64,000 nucleotides of DNA from Cloacibacterium caeni (GTDB taxonomy: Bacteria > Bacteroidota > Bacteroidia > Flavobacteriales > Weeksellaceae). The stretch's first letter is position 1, and each line of letters starts with the position of its first letter. Both the position numbers and the translations under genes were made by a program. Below the pieces are notes generated by a model. It saw only the letters and a program-made list of their open reading frames with translations. It ran no database searches and was not told the DNA's origin. The stretch lies in contig NZ_OU015319.1 of the NCBI RefSeq assembly GCF_907163125.1, forward strand, positions 248,001 to 312,000, written 5' to 3'. Shown in pieces: positions 53,382-63,800 of the stretch.

Positions 53382-53663
53382 AAAAAGCACAAGGCGAAAA
53401 ATTACTGTAGAAAGCAAATTGAGTTTGATGGTTATTTTCAGGAGCGTTGGGAAGATGCAGCAGATACGATTGTGAATTTTGATGAGGATTATTTTGAGAA
53501 CAGGGATAGGAAAAATTTGTATGTTTTTCTTTCTGCGCTATATGATGATGAGGTTTTTGATTATTTACAAGGTGCTTACGCCATTGCAAAGTTAGAAACT
53601 CCTACCCAAGAATGGGTGAAGCTGCAGGTGGATGGTTTGATTGCTAAGGGGGTGAGGTTTTGA
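53382..53663 (+). pseudogene. Gene remnant, unknown family
   Basis: The open frame after the stop at 53379 reads QIEFDGYFQERWEDAADTIV, then NFDEDYFENRD...YDDEVFDYLQGAYAIAKLE...WVKLQVDGLIAKGVRF. No start codon precedes the conserved-looking part except a GTG at 53472 in its middle, so the 5' end appears lost. It lies between the IS4 element and the restriction operon. Probably a relic of the mobile DNA; the family is not recognised. From 53195 to 53381 I see nothing. Confidence 0.5.
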
Positions 53664-53684
53664 TGGAATTTACCTATTTATAAG

Positions 53685-53708
53685 CTCCGAAGTCTGGAGA
53701 CTTCGGAG
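53685..53708. repeat. Perfect hairpin, 11-bp arms
   Basis: CTCCGAAGTCT, loop GG, AGACTTCGGAG. No T-run follows, so it is not a normal terminator. Confidence 0.6.
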
Positions 53709-53748
53709 AGCGGGTTAGTATTGGAAAACTTCTGTGTAAAAATAAAAA

Positions 53749-53766
53749 AGCCTGGGAAACCAGGCT
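53749..53766. terminator. Terminator after the defence operon
   Basis: AGCCTGG-GAAA-CCAGGCT with an A-run on its left and a T-run about 7 bases to the right, so it can act in both directions. 94 bases after the abi stop. Confidence 0.65.
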
Positions 53767-53859
53767 CAAATATTTTTTTATAGTGCACCAAGAGAGCGCG
53801 ATGTCTAGTGAGGCACTTTTATGTTGCAAAATTACAAAGATTTTTATATAAAGCAAATA

Positions 53860-54732
53860 TTAATCCAAATATTTTATATGATTTCTTATAATTTCTAATA
53901 AGTGAGGCTTCACTTTGTGTTTTTCAAAAAAAGAATAAATTTCAGATTTAAACTCTGCTAATCGATTTATAGAAATTGATTCTAAAAAGAATGCAATAAC
54001 TTTTAATGAGGCATCTAAAGAGTTTCGGTCACCATTATTGTAATTTATTTTCGGATGCGAACTTAAACTCTGTGGTAAGGAAAAATCAAATAATACATTG
54101 CTATGAGCACAGATATTTCTAATTTGTCTAACCGCATGTATTAATCTCATAAATTTACCTAAATCATTTACTTGATATAATTTTGAGATTCTGTTTTTTA
54201 TTTCTAAATCCTTTATTGCATCGAATAAAGTAATAATGGATCCAAAGGAGAGATATTCAAATGTTTTCCATGCTGGAGCGTAAATATCAGCAGGATGATT
54301 TATGTGATGCTTTTTCAACATTAAATTATCTCTTTTGAAATTGTCATCATACCTTTTTTTGAAGTCTTCAACAAAATCTTTTTTCATTAAAGCTTCATCA
54401 ACAAACCAAAAAGGATCTTGCTTATTAATTATTGACGGATAATAAATTAATTTAGTTCTGAAATTAATTTCAATTCTATTAATATACTTCATTAAAATGT
54501 ACTTAAGATCAATATCCATATAATACAATTCAATTATTTCAGAAATTTTAATTCCATTTAAGAAGTTCTCTTTTTCATCGTCCATGAAATAATAGGTATA
54601 AAAACCAAGTCTATAGTAACCTATATCAAGTAAGATTTCTTTCAATTTGGAAGTTTCATAACAAGATAAATCCAATCCTTTTTCTTCCAATCTTTTAATC
54701 TGATCATCAATACTTAGTGCAACTCTACCCAT
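53860..54732 (-). CDS. Abi family protein (AbiD/AbiF-like, HEPN)
   Basis: 290 residues from the ATG at 54732 (MGRVALSIDDQIKRLEEKGL); a GTG at 54756 would overlap hsdR by 14 bases. Family pattern: IGYYRLGFYTYYF, YINRIEINFRTKLIYY, and the HEPN RNase motif R-x4-H in QIRNICAHSNVLFD. Abi_2 proteins stop phage growth by killing or arresting the infected cell, presumably by RNA cleavage. Last gene of a restriction-modification operon, which suggests a back-up defence that fires when restriction fails (inference). Confidence 0.85.
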   Translation of the reverse strand: MGRVALSIDDQIKRLEEKGLDLSCYETSKLKEILLDIGYYRLGFYTYYFMDDEKENFLNGIKISEIIELYYMDIDLKYILMKYINRIEINFRTKLIYYPSIINKQDPFWFVDEALMKKDFVEDFKKRYDDNFKRDNLMLKKHHINHPADIYAPAWKTFEYLSFGSIITLFDAIKDLEIKNRISKLYQVNDLGKFMRLIHAVRQIRNICAHSNVLFDFSLPQSLSSHPKINYNNGDRNSLDASLKVIAFFLESISINRLAEFKSEIYSFFEKHKVKPHLLEIIRNHIKYLD

Positions 54733-54742
54733 AAATAATATA

Positions 54743-57700
54743 TTAAATTTGACCACCTACGCCTTTGAATTTTTCTACAAATGCAGATATTTTTTGGAAG
54801 ACGTTTTGTTTTTTGGTTAAATATTGAGGGTTTAAAGGGCTCATTTTTGGCAATAGTGCATTGAGCTCTGTTCCGTTTTCACTGGCATATTCTCTTTTTA
54901 ATGAAGTGGTGATGTATCGTTTGGCTTCTTCCTCGTTTAGATTTTCATCGGTGATTATTTCGATAGCTTCTGCTTTCTGTTTACGCTGAGCATAATTGAA
55001 AAATGTATCAATTATTCCTGCCTTATCTTCGATAGAGTCTAATTCTGTATCATTAATGAAATCTACCACTAAACTTTCTTTTGCCCTGTTGCCAATGCTG
55101 GCACGAATCACTCTGCGGATTTCTTCTATTAAAGCTGCTTTGTCTGTGGTTTTCTTATTGTGTTCAAAAATCAATTCTAGAATATAATCTAGGTTTATTT
55201 CTTGAGATTTTAATAGATCTATTTCAAAAACTACATCGTCCCAATCTATTTGAGATTCTTCTGTTTCTTTGCCATTTTTTTCTCTACGCAACCAATCTCG
55301 AATGTCATTATAAGTAGACCTGTAATCTTGAACGGTTCTTTCTGGTAACAACTTAATTTCTTGCAATTCTGCTAATTGCTGGTCTGTGACAAAATAAGTT
55401 TCTTTGAAAACATTTACTGCTTCTTCGTCATTTAGGTCTATAGTTTGTAAAGCTTTTAGATGGGTAAACTCATCATAATTCTGGAGGATGTTTTCTACAC
55501 GCAAATACTCACCAAATAGTTTAGAGAATTCTTTTTTATCTTTCTCTGTGACGATTTCGTCTGGGTTTGGGAATTTTTCATTTAACTCCTTTACAATCTC
55601 AATAAAACCTCTGCGTGCAGTACCGTTTGCTAAATCTGTAAAGCCTTCTAAATACTCTTTGTAGCTTTTTTCTAATACTACATTTTTGGTATTTTTATCT
55701 CCAAATAAAGTTATGGCATCTATGGTGTCTGATTCTAAATCTCTAAAAGTGATAATATTGCCAAATGTTTTTGTAGCATCATAAATACGATTGGTACGCG
55801 AAAACGCTTGCATTAAACCATGATAACGTAGATTTTTATCTACGAATAAAGTATTAAGAGTAGGTGCATCAAAACCCGTTAAGAACATACCCACTACGAT
55901 GAGGAGGTCTATTTCTTTGTTTTTTACCCTTTTGGCAAGGTCACGGTAATAGTTTTGAAATTCCTTACTATCTACCCCAAAGCTGGTTCTAAACATTGTA
56001 TTATAATCCTCAATCGCTTTGGTTAAAAATTCTTTAGCCGTAGAATCCATAGCTGAAGGTTCAAAGTTTTCATCAGGGATTTCACCGATGGCATTTTGTT
56101 CTTCATTGGCTGCAAAAGAAAATATGGTAGCGATTTTAAGCGGATTATCACTTTGTTTTTGCTGTTTGTTCAGTTCTTCGTAGTATAATTTGGCTGCATC
56201 TACACTGTTCACAGCAAACATGGCATTAAAGCCAGTATTGCCTCCACGAGTTCTGTGGGTTTTAAATTTATAATTTTGTAAAATGTATTGAGCAATTTCT
56301 CTGATACGAGCAGGGTGTAAAAAAGCTTTTTGGTTTTCTGCCGCTGTCAATTTTTTCTCGTCAATTTCTGTTTCAATGCTCTTAAATTGAGGTCTAACAT
56401 CATTGTAATCTACCTTGAACTTCAATACCTTTTCGTCTCTTATGGCATCTGTAATCACGTAAGAGTGTAGTTCTCTACCAAACACACTGGCGGTAGTTTC
56501 TGCACCTAAAGCATTCTGAGGAAAAATAGGTGTTCCTGTAAAGCCAAACTGATAGAATTTTTTGAATTTCTTTCTCAGGTTTTTTTGTGCTTCCCCAAAT
56601 TGAGAACGGTGTGCTTCATCAAAAATGAAAACCACTTGCTTTTGGTATATTGGCAAGTCATTCTCGGTTTTCATGAGGTTGTTGAGTTTTTGAATGGTGG
56701 TTACAATGATTTTATTGTCGTCTTTTTCAATATTTCGCTTTAAACCCGCAGTGCTGTCTGATCCATTAACACTGTCGGGAGAAAAGCGCTGATATTCTTT
56801 CATGGTCTGAAAGTCTAAATCTTTGCGGTCTACTACAAAGAAGACTTTATCAATAAAATCTAGTTTTGTAGCTAAACGAGCTGCTTTGAAACTGGTTAAT
56901 GTTTTCCCAGAACCGGTAGTATGCCAAATGTAGCCCCCTCCTTCTGTGGTAGACCATTTTTTAGCTTCGAAAGAACTTTTAATTTTCCATAACATTCTTT
57001 CTGTTGCTGCAATTTGGTAGGGTCTCATAATGAGCAAAGTATCACTTACATCAAAAACTGAATACGTAAGCAAAACATTTAGCAGCGTTTGTTTTTGAAA
57101 AAAAGTGGCTGTAAAATCTTTGAGGTCTTTGATTAAAGTATTATCCGCCTTAGCCCAGTTCATGGTAAAATCAAAACTATTTTTATCTCGTTTTACCGTA
57201 TTGGCAAAATAACGGCAGTCTGTACCATTAGAAATTACAAAAATTTGCAGGTACTTAAAAAGTGAATTCTCACTATTGAAGCTTTCTTTGCTGTAGCGAT
57301 GCACTTGATTAAAAGCTTCTCTTATGGCAACTCCTCTTTTTTTGAGTTCTACTTGAACCATTGGCAAGCCATTGACTAAAATGGTAACATCATAGCGATT
57401 GGCATGACGACCTTTTTGTTCGAATTGTGAAATAACTTGTAGTTTATTTCTTGTAATATTTTTTTTGTCTACCAAGTAAATATTTTGGATATGACCATCA
57501 TCAAACACAAAATCATGGATGTAATTATCATGCAGTTTTCTGGTTTTGTCTACAATACCTTCACTGGGTCTGTCTAAGTATTCTTCTACAAAGCGAGCCC
57601 ATTCTTCATCGGTAAAAACCATATTGTTTAAAGCCTGTAACTGCACCCTTACATTAGCCAACATGGCTTGCAATGTAGTAAGACCAGAAGGATTCTCATA

Positions 57701-57844
57701 TCCTTGATTGATTAAATCTTGGATAAATTCACGTTCTAAAGCAGATTCTGACTGAAAACCTGCTGGAGATTCATTCAGTGAAGAATATTTATTATAACGG
57801 TCTAAAACAATAAAATTGCTGGTTTCTGCGATGGTGCTGTACAT
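54743..57844 (-). CDS. hsdR: Type I restriction enzyme, R subunit
   Basis: 1033 residues, the motor and nuclease of a type I system. The endonuclease core has D in [10 protein letters not shown] and VQVELKKRG (PD-ExK type). The SF2 translocase follows: [19 protein letters not shown] (Walker A), [12 protein letters not shown] (DEAH), FTGTPIF, and [19 protein letters not shown], with [11 protein letters not shown] as the late motif. The C-terminal helical part (ends [11 protein letters not shown]) binds the M2S core. No break seen. 14 bases after hsdS. Confidence 0.95.
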   Translation of the reverse strand: MYSTIAETSNFIVLDRYNKYSSLNESPAGFQSESALEREFIQDLINQGYENPSGLTTLQAMLANVRVQLQALNNMVFTDEEWARFVEEYLDRPSEGIVDKTRKLHDNYIHDFVFDDGHIQNIYLVDKKNITRNKLQVISQFEQKGRHANRYDVTILVNGLPMVQVELKKRGVAIREAFNQVHRYSKESFNSENSLFKYLQIFVISNGTDCRYFANTVKRDKNSFDFTMNWAKADNTLIKDLKDFTATFFQKQTLLNVLLTYSVFDVSDTLLIMRPYQIAATERMLWKIKSSFEAKKWSTTEGGGYIWHTTGSGKTLTSFKAARLATKLDFIDKVFFVVDRKDLDFQTMKEYQRFSPDSVNGSDSTAGLKRNIEKDDNKIIVTTIQKLNNLMKTENDLPIYQKQVVFIFDEAHRSQFGEAQKNLRKKFKKFYQFGFTGTPIFPQNALGAETTASVFGRELHSYVITDAIRDEKVLKFKVDYNDVRPQFKSIETEIDEKKLTAAENQKAFLHPARIREIAQYILQNYKFKTHRTRGGNTGFNAMFAVNSVDAAKLYYEELNKQQKQSDNPLKIATIFSFAANEEQNAIGEIPDENFEPSAMDSTAKEFLTKAIEDYNTMFRTSFGVDSKEFQNYYRDLAKRVKNKEIDLLIVVGMFLTGFDAPTLNTLFVDKNLRYHGLMQAFSRTNRIYDATKTFGNIITFRDLESDTIDAITLFGDKNTKNVVLEKSYKEYLEGFTDLANGTARRGFIEIVKELNEKFPNPDEIVTEKDKKEFSKLFGEYLRVENILQNYDEFTHLKALQTIDLNDEEAVNVFKETYFVTDQQLAELQEIKLLPERTVQDYRSTYNDIRDWLRREKNGKETEESQIDWDDVVFEIDLLKSQEINLDYILELIFEHNKKTTDKAALIEEIRRVIRASIGNRAKESLVVDFINDTELDSIEDKAGIIDTFFNYAQRKQKAEAIEIITDENLNEEEAKRYITTSLKREYASENGTELNALLPKMSPLNPQYLTKKQNVFQKISAFVEKFKGVGGQI

Positions 57845-57858
57845 AGTAGTTTTTGGTT

Positions 57859-58983
57859 TTAATTTTTAGGAAAAGATAATAACATATCTCTATAATACTC
57901 GTATTGTTTTTTTCTTAGCTCTATTTCTTTTGGTAAACCTTCGGTGATGGAAGTGGTGAGCGTATCAAATTGGTCTAAAATAGAAACAATGCGTTCTTGT
58001 TCTTCGAGTGAGGGAATGGGGATTGGAAAATTTAAAAACATGGGCTTTCTCATTGAAGTAACAGATGAATTTACAGAGGTCTTAAGAATGTAATCATAAA
58101 ACTTTGTAATTATGTAGTGATAGACATATCTTGAATTAACGACACTATTTGGCACAATTCTATATGCTCTTTGGTGTAGTGCATATTTTCCAACTGCCCA
58201 ATGAAATACTTTTCCAACACCAACTCCATCACCTGCTGTAATGATAGCTGTTTCATCAAAATCATATGAATTAAGTTTTAAGGGAGTTATACCTCTTGCA
58301 TAAAATGTATAAATGCCATAATCAACAGCATCTTGTGTATTATGACTGCCAGTGCCAATTTCCGCCACCTCCCCCAACGTCTTCCATTTCACTTTATTTT
58401 CATCAAAAGATAGCAACTTTTCTCTATAATAAGTATATTGCGATTTTCTTGCTGTAAGCTCTGCTGTAAGCTCTGCTGTAAGTTCGGTGAATGTATCTAG
58501 AATTGCAACTATTTTTTGTTGGATTTCGAGAGATTTTTTAGTGTTTTCTGGGCATGGAATGGGGATAAGTTTTTTAGAATAATTACTAATCCATTGTCTT
58601 TTATGGTCACCATCTATTAAATCACTTGGCAACGTATTCATCCAATAATAAATATATTTTAATGACACTAATGATTCATCTTTGGAAGTAATCATTTTCA
58701 TAGCTGAAGACTTCGCTTTAAAATCAAAATCAACCCATTTGTTTGCAGTTGTAAAATCATCAAAAATTATGACAGGATTTTTTGATGCTCTATATATTCC
58801 TTCGGTTTCATCAGTATAACCTAGAATAAAGGTTTTACCAGCCGTTAAAACAGGAATTTTAAAATTGTCGTTATAAATATTTGAATTCACCAAATATTTT
58901 GTTGGTTGCTCATATTCAGCGAATTTTTCTAAGGGTAACCACACGACCTCAACACCCTCTAATAATTTATCTATGTAACTCAT
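57859..58983 (-). CDS. hsdS: Type I restriction enzyme, specificity subunit
   Basis: 374 residues with two target-recognition domains (about 1-155 and 195-345) and two conserved helices. The repeated phrases [13 protein letters not shown] and [13 protein letters not shown] mark the two helices. The central helix carries [14 protein letters not shown], i.e. TAEL repeats coded by exact 12-bp units at 58456-58479. In EcoR124-type HsdS the number of such repeats sets the spacer length of the target site. Overlaps rhuM by 4 bases. Target sequence cannot be read from the protein. Confidence 0.93.
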   Translation of the reverse strand: MSYIDKLLEGVEVVWLPLEKFAEYEQPTKYLVNSNIYNDNFKIPVLTAGKTFILGYTDETEGIYRASKNPVIIFDDFTTANKWVDFDFKAKSSAMKMITSKDESLVSLKYIYYWMNTLPSDLIDGDHKRQWISNYSKKLIPIPCPENTKKSLEIQQKIVAILDTFTELTAELTAELTARKSQYTYYREKLLSFDENKVKWKTLGEVAEIGTGSHNTQDAVDYGIYTFYARGITPLKLNSYDFDETAIITAGDGVGVGKVFHWAVGKYALHQRAYRIVPNSVVNSRYVYHYIITKFYDYILKTSVNSSVTSMRKPMFLNFPIPIPSLEEQERIVSILDQFDTLTTSITEGLPKEIELRKKQYEYYRDMLLSFPKN

Positions 58984-59966
58984 TGTTTCCCTTTCTTTTT
59001 TGCTTTTTTCTCCAAATCCGAGATAGTTTTCAAATACTCTTTTTCTACGGATAGCAGCGTTTGTGCTTTGTACTTCTTATATTCCAACTTTGCTTTCTCT
59101 GCTGCCTGAGTATGCGATATTTTTCCCGAACCTTCCAATATTTTTCTTCCTGTAGAACCAAGAATATTGTCTAATTCACGCACATAATCTGTCATACGCA
59201 TTTCCCGTTCTTCAATAGCGTTTAATTCTGCCAAATCAAAATAAGCGGCTACTAAATTGTTGAGCACTTTCAATTCTTTTTCTTCCAAATAATTTTTGGC
59301 AATCATTGCTTCGGCTTGTGTGGGTTGCTCGCCTTTAAAATTGGTGAGCCCTGCAAAAGGTTTATCGCTGTCCACACGCAAATAAATTACTTCACTTGCC
59401 GTATTTCCGTGAGCTGCATAATGCAATTTGTTTTGAACAATTTTAAAAAAAGTCAAACTTTCTTCGCTTTTTGGGTCATAATCGGTAGCAGTCGCATACA
59501 ATTCCAACACCTGACGGTACATTACCTTTTCGCTGGAACGAATGTCGCGAATGCGGTCTAATAGTTCTTTCCAATAATTGCCACCGCCCAAGTTTTTAAG
59601 GCGTTCATCGTCCATTGTAAACCCTTTTACTATATACTCCTTTAAGCGTTGCGTTGCCCATTGTCGAAAACGAGTGCCTTGTACCGATTTCACCCGATAA
59701 CCAACGGAAATGATAACATCGAGGTTAAAATAATTTACTTCGTAATTTTTGCCGTCAGCAGCAGTTGTTCGGAATTTCCGAACAACTGATTTTTCATCTA
59801 ATTCACCTTCTTCAAAAATGTGTTTAATATGTTCGCTGATGGTTGATTTTGCTTTGTCAAACAACATTGCTATTTGGTCTTGTGTAAGCCAAACGGTTTC
59901 ATCTTCGAGTTGGACATTTATTTTAGTCAGTCCATCGTCCGTGGTATATAAAATTATTTCGCTCAT
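58980..59966 (-). CDS. RhuM family protein
   Basis: 328 residues with the virulence-RhuM pattern: [28 protein letters not shown] (a helix-turn-helix), [35 protein letters not shown] and [17 protein letters not shown]. The C-terminal part contains a Fic/DOC-like helical segment ([30 protein letters not shown]) without a clear HPFxxGNG. It is set inside the hsd operon, overlapping hsdM by 4 bases upstream and hsdS by 4 downstream. Role in restriction unknown; possibly a regulator. Confidence 0.88.
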   Translation of the reverse strand: MSEIILYTTDDGLTKINVQLEDETVWLTQDQIAMLFDKAKSTISEHIKHIFEEGELDEKSVVRKFRTTAADGKNYEVNYFNLDVIISVGYRVKSVQGTRFRQWATQRLKEYIVKGFTMDDERLKNLGGGNYWKELLDRIRDIRSSEKVMYRQVLELYATATDYDPKSEESLTFFKIVQNKLHYAAHGNTASEVIYLRVDSDKPFAGLTNFKGEQPTQAEAMIAKNYLEEKELKVLNNLVAAYFDLAELNAIEEREMRMTDYVRELDNILGSTGRKILEGSGKISHTQAAEKAKLEYKKYKAQTLLSVEKEYLKTISDLEKKAKKKGKQ

Positions 59967-61510
59967 ACTTCAATCTCTTTTATAATTTTATCAATATTCG
60001 CACGAAGTATATTTATTTTCTCCACCGTTTTTGAAATCTCTGCATTCAGTTCCTCGATATTAATTTTCTCGCGCTTATCTTTGGCTTCTACATACGAGCT
60101 TACGGATAGGTTGTAATCGTTTTCTGCAATTTTAGCATTGTCAATAGTGGTGGCTACGTGTGGCACTTCGGCTTTACTGTCAAACATCGCCATAATCTTA
60201 TCGATATGTTCGTCTTCTAGCAAATTGTTATTGGTTACCTTTCTAAAGAAATCTTCCCCTGTAACATCAATAAACTGGGTTTTGGTATCTGTTTTATGTT
60301 TAGAAAGCACGAGAATATTTACGGCGATAGACGTTCCGTAGAATAAGTTAGGGGCTAAAGCAATGACGGTTTCTACAAAATTGTTGTCTACCAAATATTT
60401 TCTAATTTTTTGTTCGGCACCGCCACGGTAAAAAATACCTGGGAAGCACACAATAGCTGCTCTCCCTTTACTCGATAAGTAATGCAAGGCGTGTAATACA
60501 AATGCAAAATCTGCTTTAGACTTAGGAGCTAAAACACCTGCAGGCGCAAAACGGTCATCGTTAATCAAGGTAGGGTCATCACTCCCTATCCAAGGGATAG
60601 AATACGGCGGATTAGACACAATGGCGTCAAACGGTTTTTCGTCCATCAGCTGAGGGTCTCTAAGGGTATCTCCTAAAACAATGTGAAACTTATCATAATT
60701 GATATTGTGCAAAAACATATTCATACGCGCCAAGTTGTAGGTGGTATGATTGACTTCTTGTCCGTAGAAACCTTCTTCTATGATGTGGTTGTCAAAATGT
60801 TTTTTGGCTTGTAATAGTAATGAGCCAGAACCTGCTGCAGGGTCGTAAATTTTGTTGACTGATTTTTGTCCGTGCATTGCCAGTTGAGCAATGAGTTTAG
60901 AAACGTGTTGAGGGGTGAAAAACTCACCTCCCGATTTCCCCGCGTTGGCTGCATAATTGCCGATAAGGAATTCGTAGGCATCACCAAAAAGGTCTATTTG
61001 GTTGTCTTCAAATTTACCAAAGTCTAGTTGTTCCACGCCTTTGATGACTGCTGCTAAACGAGCGTTTTTGTTTTCTACATTGTTGCCTAGTCTTGAGCTT
61101 GTGGTATCAAAATCTGCAAACAAACCTTTGATGTCTTCTTCCGAAGGATAACCATTGGCAGAACTTTCTATGGCATCAAAAATGGCTTTTAGGTCTGTGT
61201 TTAGATTGGGGTTGTTATTGGCATTTTTTGCAATGTTCACAAAAAGCTGGCTTGGATATATGAAGTAGCCTTTTGTTTTTATGGCGTCATCTTTGATTTC
61301 GGGAGTGATGACCTCATCAGATAATTGGGAATAATTTATGCTTTCGTCTCCAGCTTCAATGTAATTGGTAAAGTTTTCGCTAATGAAGCGATAAAACAAA
61401 GTTCCTAATACAAATTGTTTGAAATCCCACCCATCTACTGAGCCTCTAACGTCGTTGGCAATCTTCCAAATTTGATTTTGTAATGCCGCTCTTTGTGCTA
61501 TGCTTGTCAT
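59963..61510 (-). CDS. hsdM: Type I restriction enzyme, methyltransferase subunit
   Basis: 515 residues. HsdM N-terminal helical domain ([31 protein letters not shown]), then the N6-adenine methyltransferase core: [33 protein letters not shown] (AdoMet site) and catalytic NPPYSIPW. Coiled tail [20 protein letters not shown]. First gene of the operon, with a TATATTTG promoter box 47 bases upstream, so the methylase is made first. Confidence 0.95.
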   Translation of the reverse strand: MTSIAQRAALQNQIWKIANDVRGSVDGWDFKQFVLGTLFYRFISENFTNYIEAGDESINYSQLSDEVITPEIKDDAIKTKGYFIYPSQLFVNIAKNANNNPNLNTDLKAIFDAIESSANGYPSEEDIKGLFADFDTTSSRLGNNVENKNARLAAVIKGVEQLDFGKFEDNQIDLFGDAYEFLIGNYAANAGKSGGEFFTPQHVSKLIAQLAMHGQKSVNKIYDPAAGSGSLLLQAKKHFDNHIIEEGFYGQEVNHTTYNLARMNMFLHNINYDKFHIVLGDTLRDPQLMDEKPFDAIVSNPPYSIPWIGSDDPTLINDDRFAPAGVLAPKSKADFAFVLHALHYLSSKGRAAIVCFPGIFYRGGAEQKIRKYLVDNNFVETVIALAPNLFYGTSIAVNILVLSKHKTDTKTQFIDVTGEDFFRKVTNNNLLEDEHIDKIMAMFDSKAEVPHVATTIDNAKIAENDYNLSVSSYVEAKDKREKINIEELNAEISKTVEKINILRANIDKIIKEIEV

Positions 61511-61556
61511 TTTTAAGTAAATAATTCTTTAGAAAAAGTTTATGGTTATTAAATTT

Positions 61557-61564
61557 CAAATATA
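61557..61564 (-). promoter_or_regulatory. -7 element of the hsd operon
   Basis: On the minus strand TATATTTG, a full TAnnTTTG match, 46 bases before the hsdM ATG. The nearest upstream TTTG is 26 bases away, further than usual. Confidence 0.5.
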
Positions 61565-61643
61565 ACAAAACCGAGTCTTATTAAAAAGGGCAAACCGTAA
61601 AATCTGCAATAAATTACAATAAATTGAAATAAAACTAATTAAA

Positions 61644-62285
61644 TTACTTTCTTTTGTCGGTGGAGTTTTGGTCGTAACCGAAAAGATTAAACATTTCTCT
61701 CATTCGGGAGCGAAGCCTGTTTCCGTAGATGGATTCTATTTCAGCTGCAGAAAGATTGGTGGTGAGGTGAGTGATGAGTCCTTTTTCTTTGAACAGGTCA
61801 TAGCGTGTGAGGAGGATTTCTGCCATGACATTGCAATCGTTTCCGTAATACTTCGATGAGGTTTCAATGCCTAAATCGTCAAAGCAATAGACTTTGGCTT
61901 TTCGAGCATCGTGGGCGAAGTTTCCTTTGGAGTAGTTCTCAAGGATTTGATAGCCCGACTGCATGAATTCTGAAACGATTTGGCGTGTGGAGACCATGCC
62001 GAATTTGTTTTTGTTTCCTATGAATTTTTGCATGAGCTTGAATAAGGTGGTTTTTCCGCAACCGATAGGACCAGAAAGGAGAATTCCTTTTTGGAGGTCG
62101 AAGTCCATTTCTTTAGCTACTAAATCGTCTTGGAGCATCCATGCAATGGTGGCGAAGACTATGGGTTTTTCTTCGTCTGGAATGAGGTAGTTTTTACCGA
62201 TGTATTGGGAAGCGAATTTTTTGAATTCTGGAATGATTTTGTAATAATCATAACGGGTTTCTATGGGTGGTGTAGGAAAGTTCAT
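61644..62285 (-). CDS. DnaC/IstB-like ATPase
   Basis: 213 residues. AAA+ ATPase with Walker A GPIGCGKTTLF, Walker B KVYCFDDLGIE and sensor-type LITHLTTNLSAAEIESIYGNRLRSRM (the last part an arginine finger pattern). This is the helicase-loader fold of DnaC and phage replication proteins. It lies after a DnaD-like gene, fitting a replication pair of an integrative element or phage. Upstream leader carries TTAACC-type repeats. Confidence 0.88.
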   Translation of the reverse strand: MNFPTPPIETRYDYYKIIPEFKKFASQYIGKNYLIPDEEKPIVFATIAWMLQDDLVAKEMDFDLQKGILLSGPIGCGKTTLFKLMQKFIGNKNKFGMVSTRQIVSEFMQSGYQILENYSKGNFAHDARKAKVYCFDDLGIETSSKYYGNDCNVMAEILLTRYDLFKEKGLITHLTTNLSAAEIESIYGNRLRSRMREMFNLFGYDQNSTDKRK

Positions 62286-62312
62286 AGAGTGAGGTTGAGG
62301 TTAAGGTAAAGG

Positions 62313-63287
62313 TTAAAGTGGTTCTTTGTAGCTTTTGTTGGTGGTGGCTTGGAGATTGTTGCGTTTGCCTTCGGCTCCGCTCAGGCTACGTGGTTTTAAA
62401 TTATCATTGAATTTTTTGGAGTTTTTGAGCCAATTGCGTGCAGCTGCTTCCCAATTTTTCATTTTGGATTTTCCACCCACGAGCCAGCCGTTGGATTCGT
62501 AGTGGTCAAAAAATCTTTCGGCTTCGGAAAGCGGAGTGTCTTTTTCTTCGAAAAAAAGTTTTACCTCAGCAAAGGTGGGTGGGATTTTGGGAGCTGGTTT
62601 GATGTAGTGAGATTCTTCACTGCGCTTTGCTTCGTTCAGAATGACAGGAAAATTCTTTTTGCCTCCAACTTGAATATTGTTTTCGATAAGAGTTGGCGAA
62701 AGCTTTGCGATTTTCTTTTTCTTTTCGCGCAACTTTTCTTTTTCTTCACTTTTTTGGGATAGTGATTTTGGAACAATTTCTTGGAAAGGAATTGCAGGTA
62801 AAAAAGCTTGTTTAAAATTTGAACTGGTCTCGGGTGAGGTAATACTATGTTTATTGTTTATATTGTTTATATAGTTTATAGAAGGTATCAATGCTTGTTC
62901 AATACCTGTTTCGATTTTGATATGGTGCTGGTTCAATGCTTGTTCAGAGCTTGTTTGATTTTTGATACGGTTCTTGTTCAAATGGTGAACATCTATATTT
63001 TCGAAATTATGAAGATTGACCAAACTTCCTTTGTATGGATTGAATGAGGGTAAATATTCGATATATCCAAAATCTTGAAGGTCTTTTATACACTTGTGAT
63101 AAGTTCCTAACGCTGCAATTTTACTGAGCTTCATCATTTCATGTCGTGAAATGCTTATTGGGTTCTGGAAGTGGTTGAGGTTCCAGAACTGAAATAAAGC
63201 AAGGTATAAGCTGATGTGTGTGGGGTTAAGGCGTGAGTCTTCGTGGATTTTTTCGTAAAATCCTGTAAGGTGGCGGATGTAGTTCAT
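62313..63287 (-). CDS. Replication/DnaD-like protein of mobile element
   Basis: 324 residues. The N-terminal winged-helix part (HISLYLALFQFWNLNHFQNPISISRHEMMKLSKIA) follows the pattern of phage/ICE replication initiators. The middle is Asn/Ser/Lys-rich and low in complexity. The C-terminal SEAERFFDHYESNGWLVGGKSKMKNWEAAARNWLKN is the DnaD/primosome-type YxxxNGW...WxxAxxNW motif. Two peptides, VILNEAKRSEESH and SLSGAEGKR, look like translated dispersed repeats (62611-62645 and 62367-62386). Likely partner of the DnaC-like ATPase. Confidence 0.82.
   Translation of the reverse strand: MNYIRHLTGFYEKIHEDSRLNPTHISLYLALFQFWNLNHFQNPISISRHEMMKLSKIAALGTYHKCIKDLQDFGYIEYLPSFNPYKGSLVNLHNFENIDVHHLNKNRIKNQTSSEQALNQHHIKIETGIEQALIPSINYINNINNKHSITSPETSSNFKQAFLPAIPFQEIVPKSLSQKSEEKEKLREKKKKIAKLSPTLIENNIQVGGKKNFPVILNEAKRSEESHYIKPAPKIPPTFAEVKLFFEEKDTPLSEAERFFDHYESNGWLVGGKSKMKNWEAAARNWLKNSKKFNDNLKPRSLSGAEGKRNNLQATTNKSYKEPL
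62367..62386. repeat. REP-like repeat inside a coding sequence
   Basis: GCCTTCGGCTCCGCTCAGGC, translated in the host gene as part of SLSGAEGKR. Related to 29059-29078. Confidence 0.65.
62611..62645. repeat. REP-like repeat inside a coding sequence (second type)
   Basis: Begins GATTCTTCACTGCGC and ends TTCGTTCAGAATGAC. Translated on the minus strand as VILNEAKRSEESH. I know this word as a widely dispersed repeat in Bacteroidota genomes, from memory. Confidence 0.65.
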
Positions 63288-63403
63288 ATTTTTAAATGCT
63301 GGATGTGGGATGATGGGAGTTGGAAGTTGGGTGATGGTCGCTTCGTGAACTTCGTTCGTAAACTTCTGTTTATGCTCAGCGTGACATTATGATTGGTGAT
63401 TGA

Positions 63404-63664
63404 TTAATTATTAGATTGTAAGAGCTTTTCAATGTCCTCATAGTTGTAGTATAGTGTACCTCCGACTTTAGAGTAACGGAGAGTGCCGTTAATCCTCATG
63501 TTTTGGAGTGTTCCCGAGGATATTTTGAGGAGTGCTTTAACATCTGCGCTACGGAGCCATTGTTTTTGGTTGTTTGTTTTTGGGAGCAGTAAGTTTTTGA
63601 GTTCTTGTAAAAGATCATTTTTGAACTCTTGAAGGTCTTCTTTGGTAATAATTTCTAGTGCCAT
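63404..63664 (-). CDS. Excisionase-like helix-turn-helix protein
   Basis: 86 residues. N-terminal coiled helix (EDLQEFKNDLLQELKNLLL), then the HTH_17 pattern WLRSADVKALLKISSGTLQNMRINGTLRYSKVGGTLYYNYEDIEKLL, as in Xis-like and transposon accessory proteins of CTnDOT-type elements. Its leader holds three GGTTAA hexamers (63674-63691). Probably regulates excision or the neighbouring replication genes. Confidence 0.85.
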   Translation of the reverse strand: MALEIITKEDLQEFKNDLLQELKNLLLPKTNNQKQWLRSADVKALLKISSGTLQNMRINGTLRYSKVGGTLYYNYEDIEKLLQSNN

Positions 63665-63767
63665 AATTCAATAGGTTAAGGTTAAGGTTAAGTTGGTTTA
63701 GAATTCCAGCAATGACTTTCATCCCCGGAATTGTTTACAGCGAAATTGTGCTGTTTTGGTAAGATTT

Positions 63768-63794
63768 ATTCACAACGGAGACTGCGTTGTGAAT
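63768..63794. promoter_or_regulatory. Palindrome between rteC-like and excisionase-like genes
   Basis: Perfect 10-bp arms ATTCACAACG / CGTTGTGAAT with a 7-base spacer. Six T and A follow on the right. Could be an operator or a terminator of rightward transcription. Confidence 0.5.
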
Positions 63795-63800
63795 GATTTT

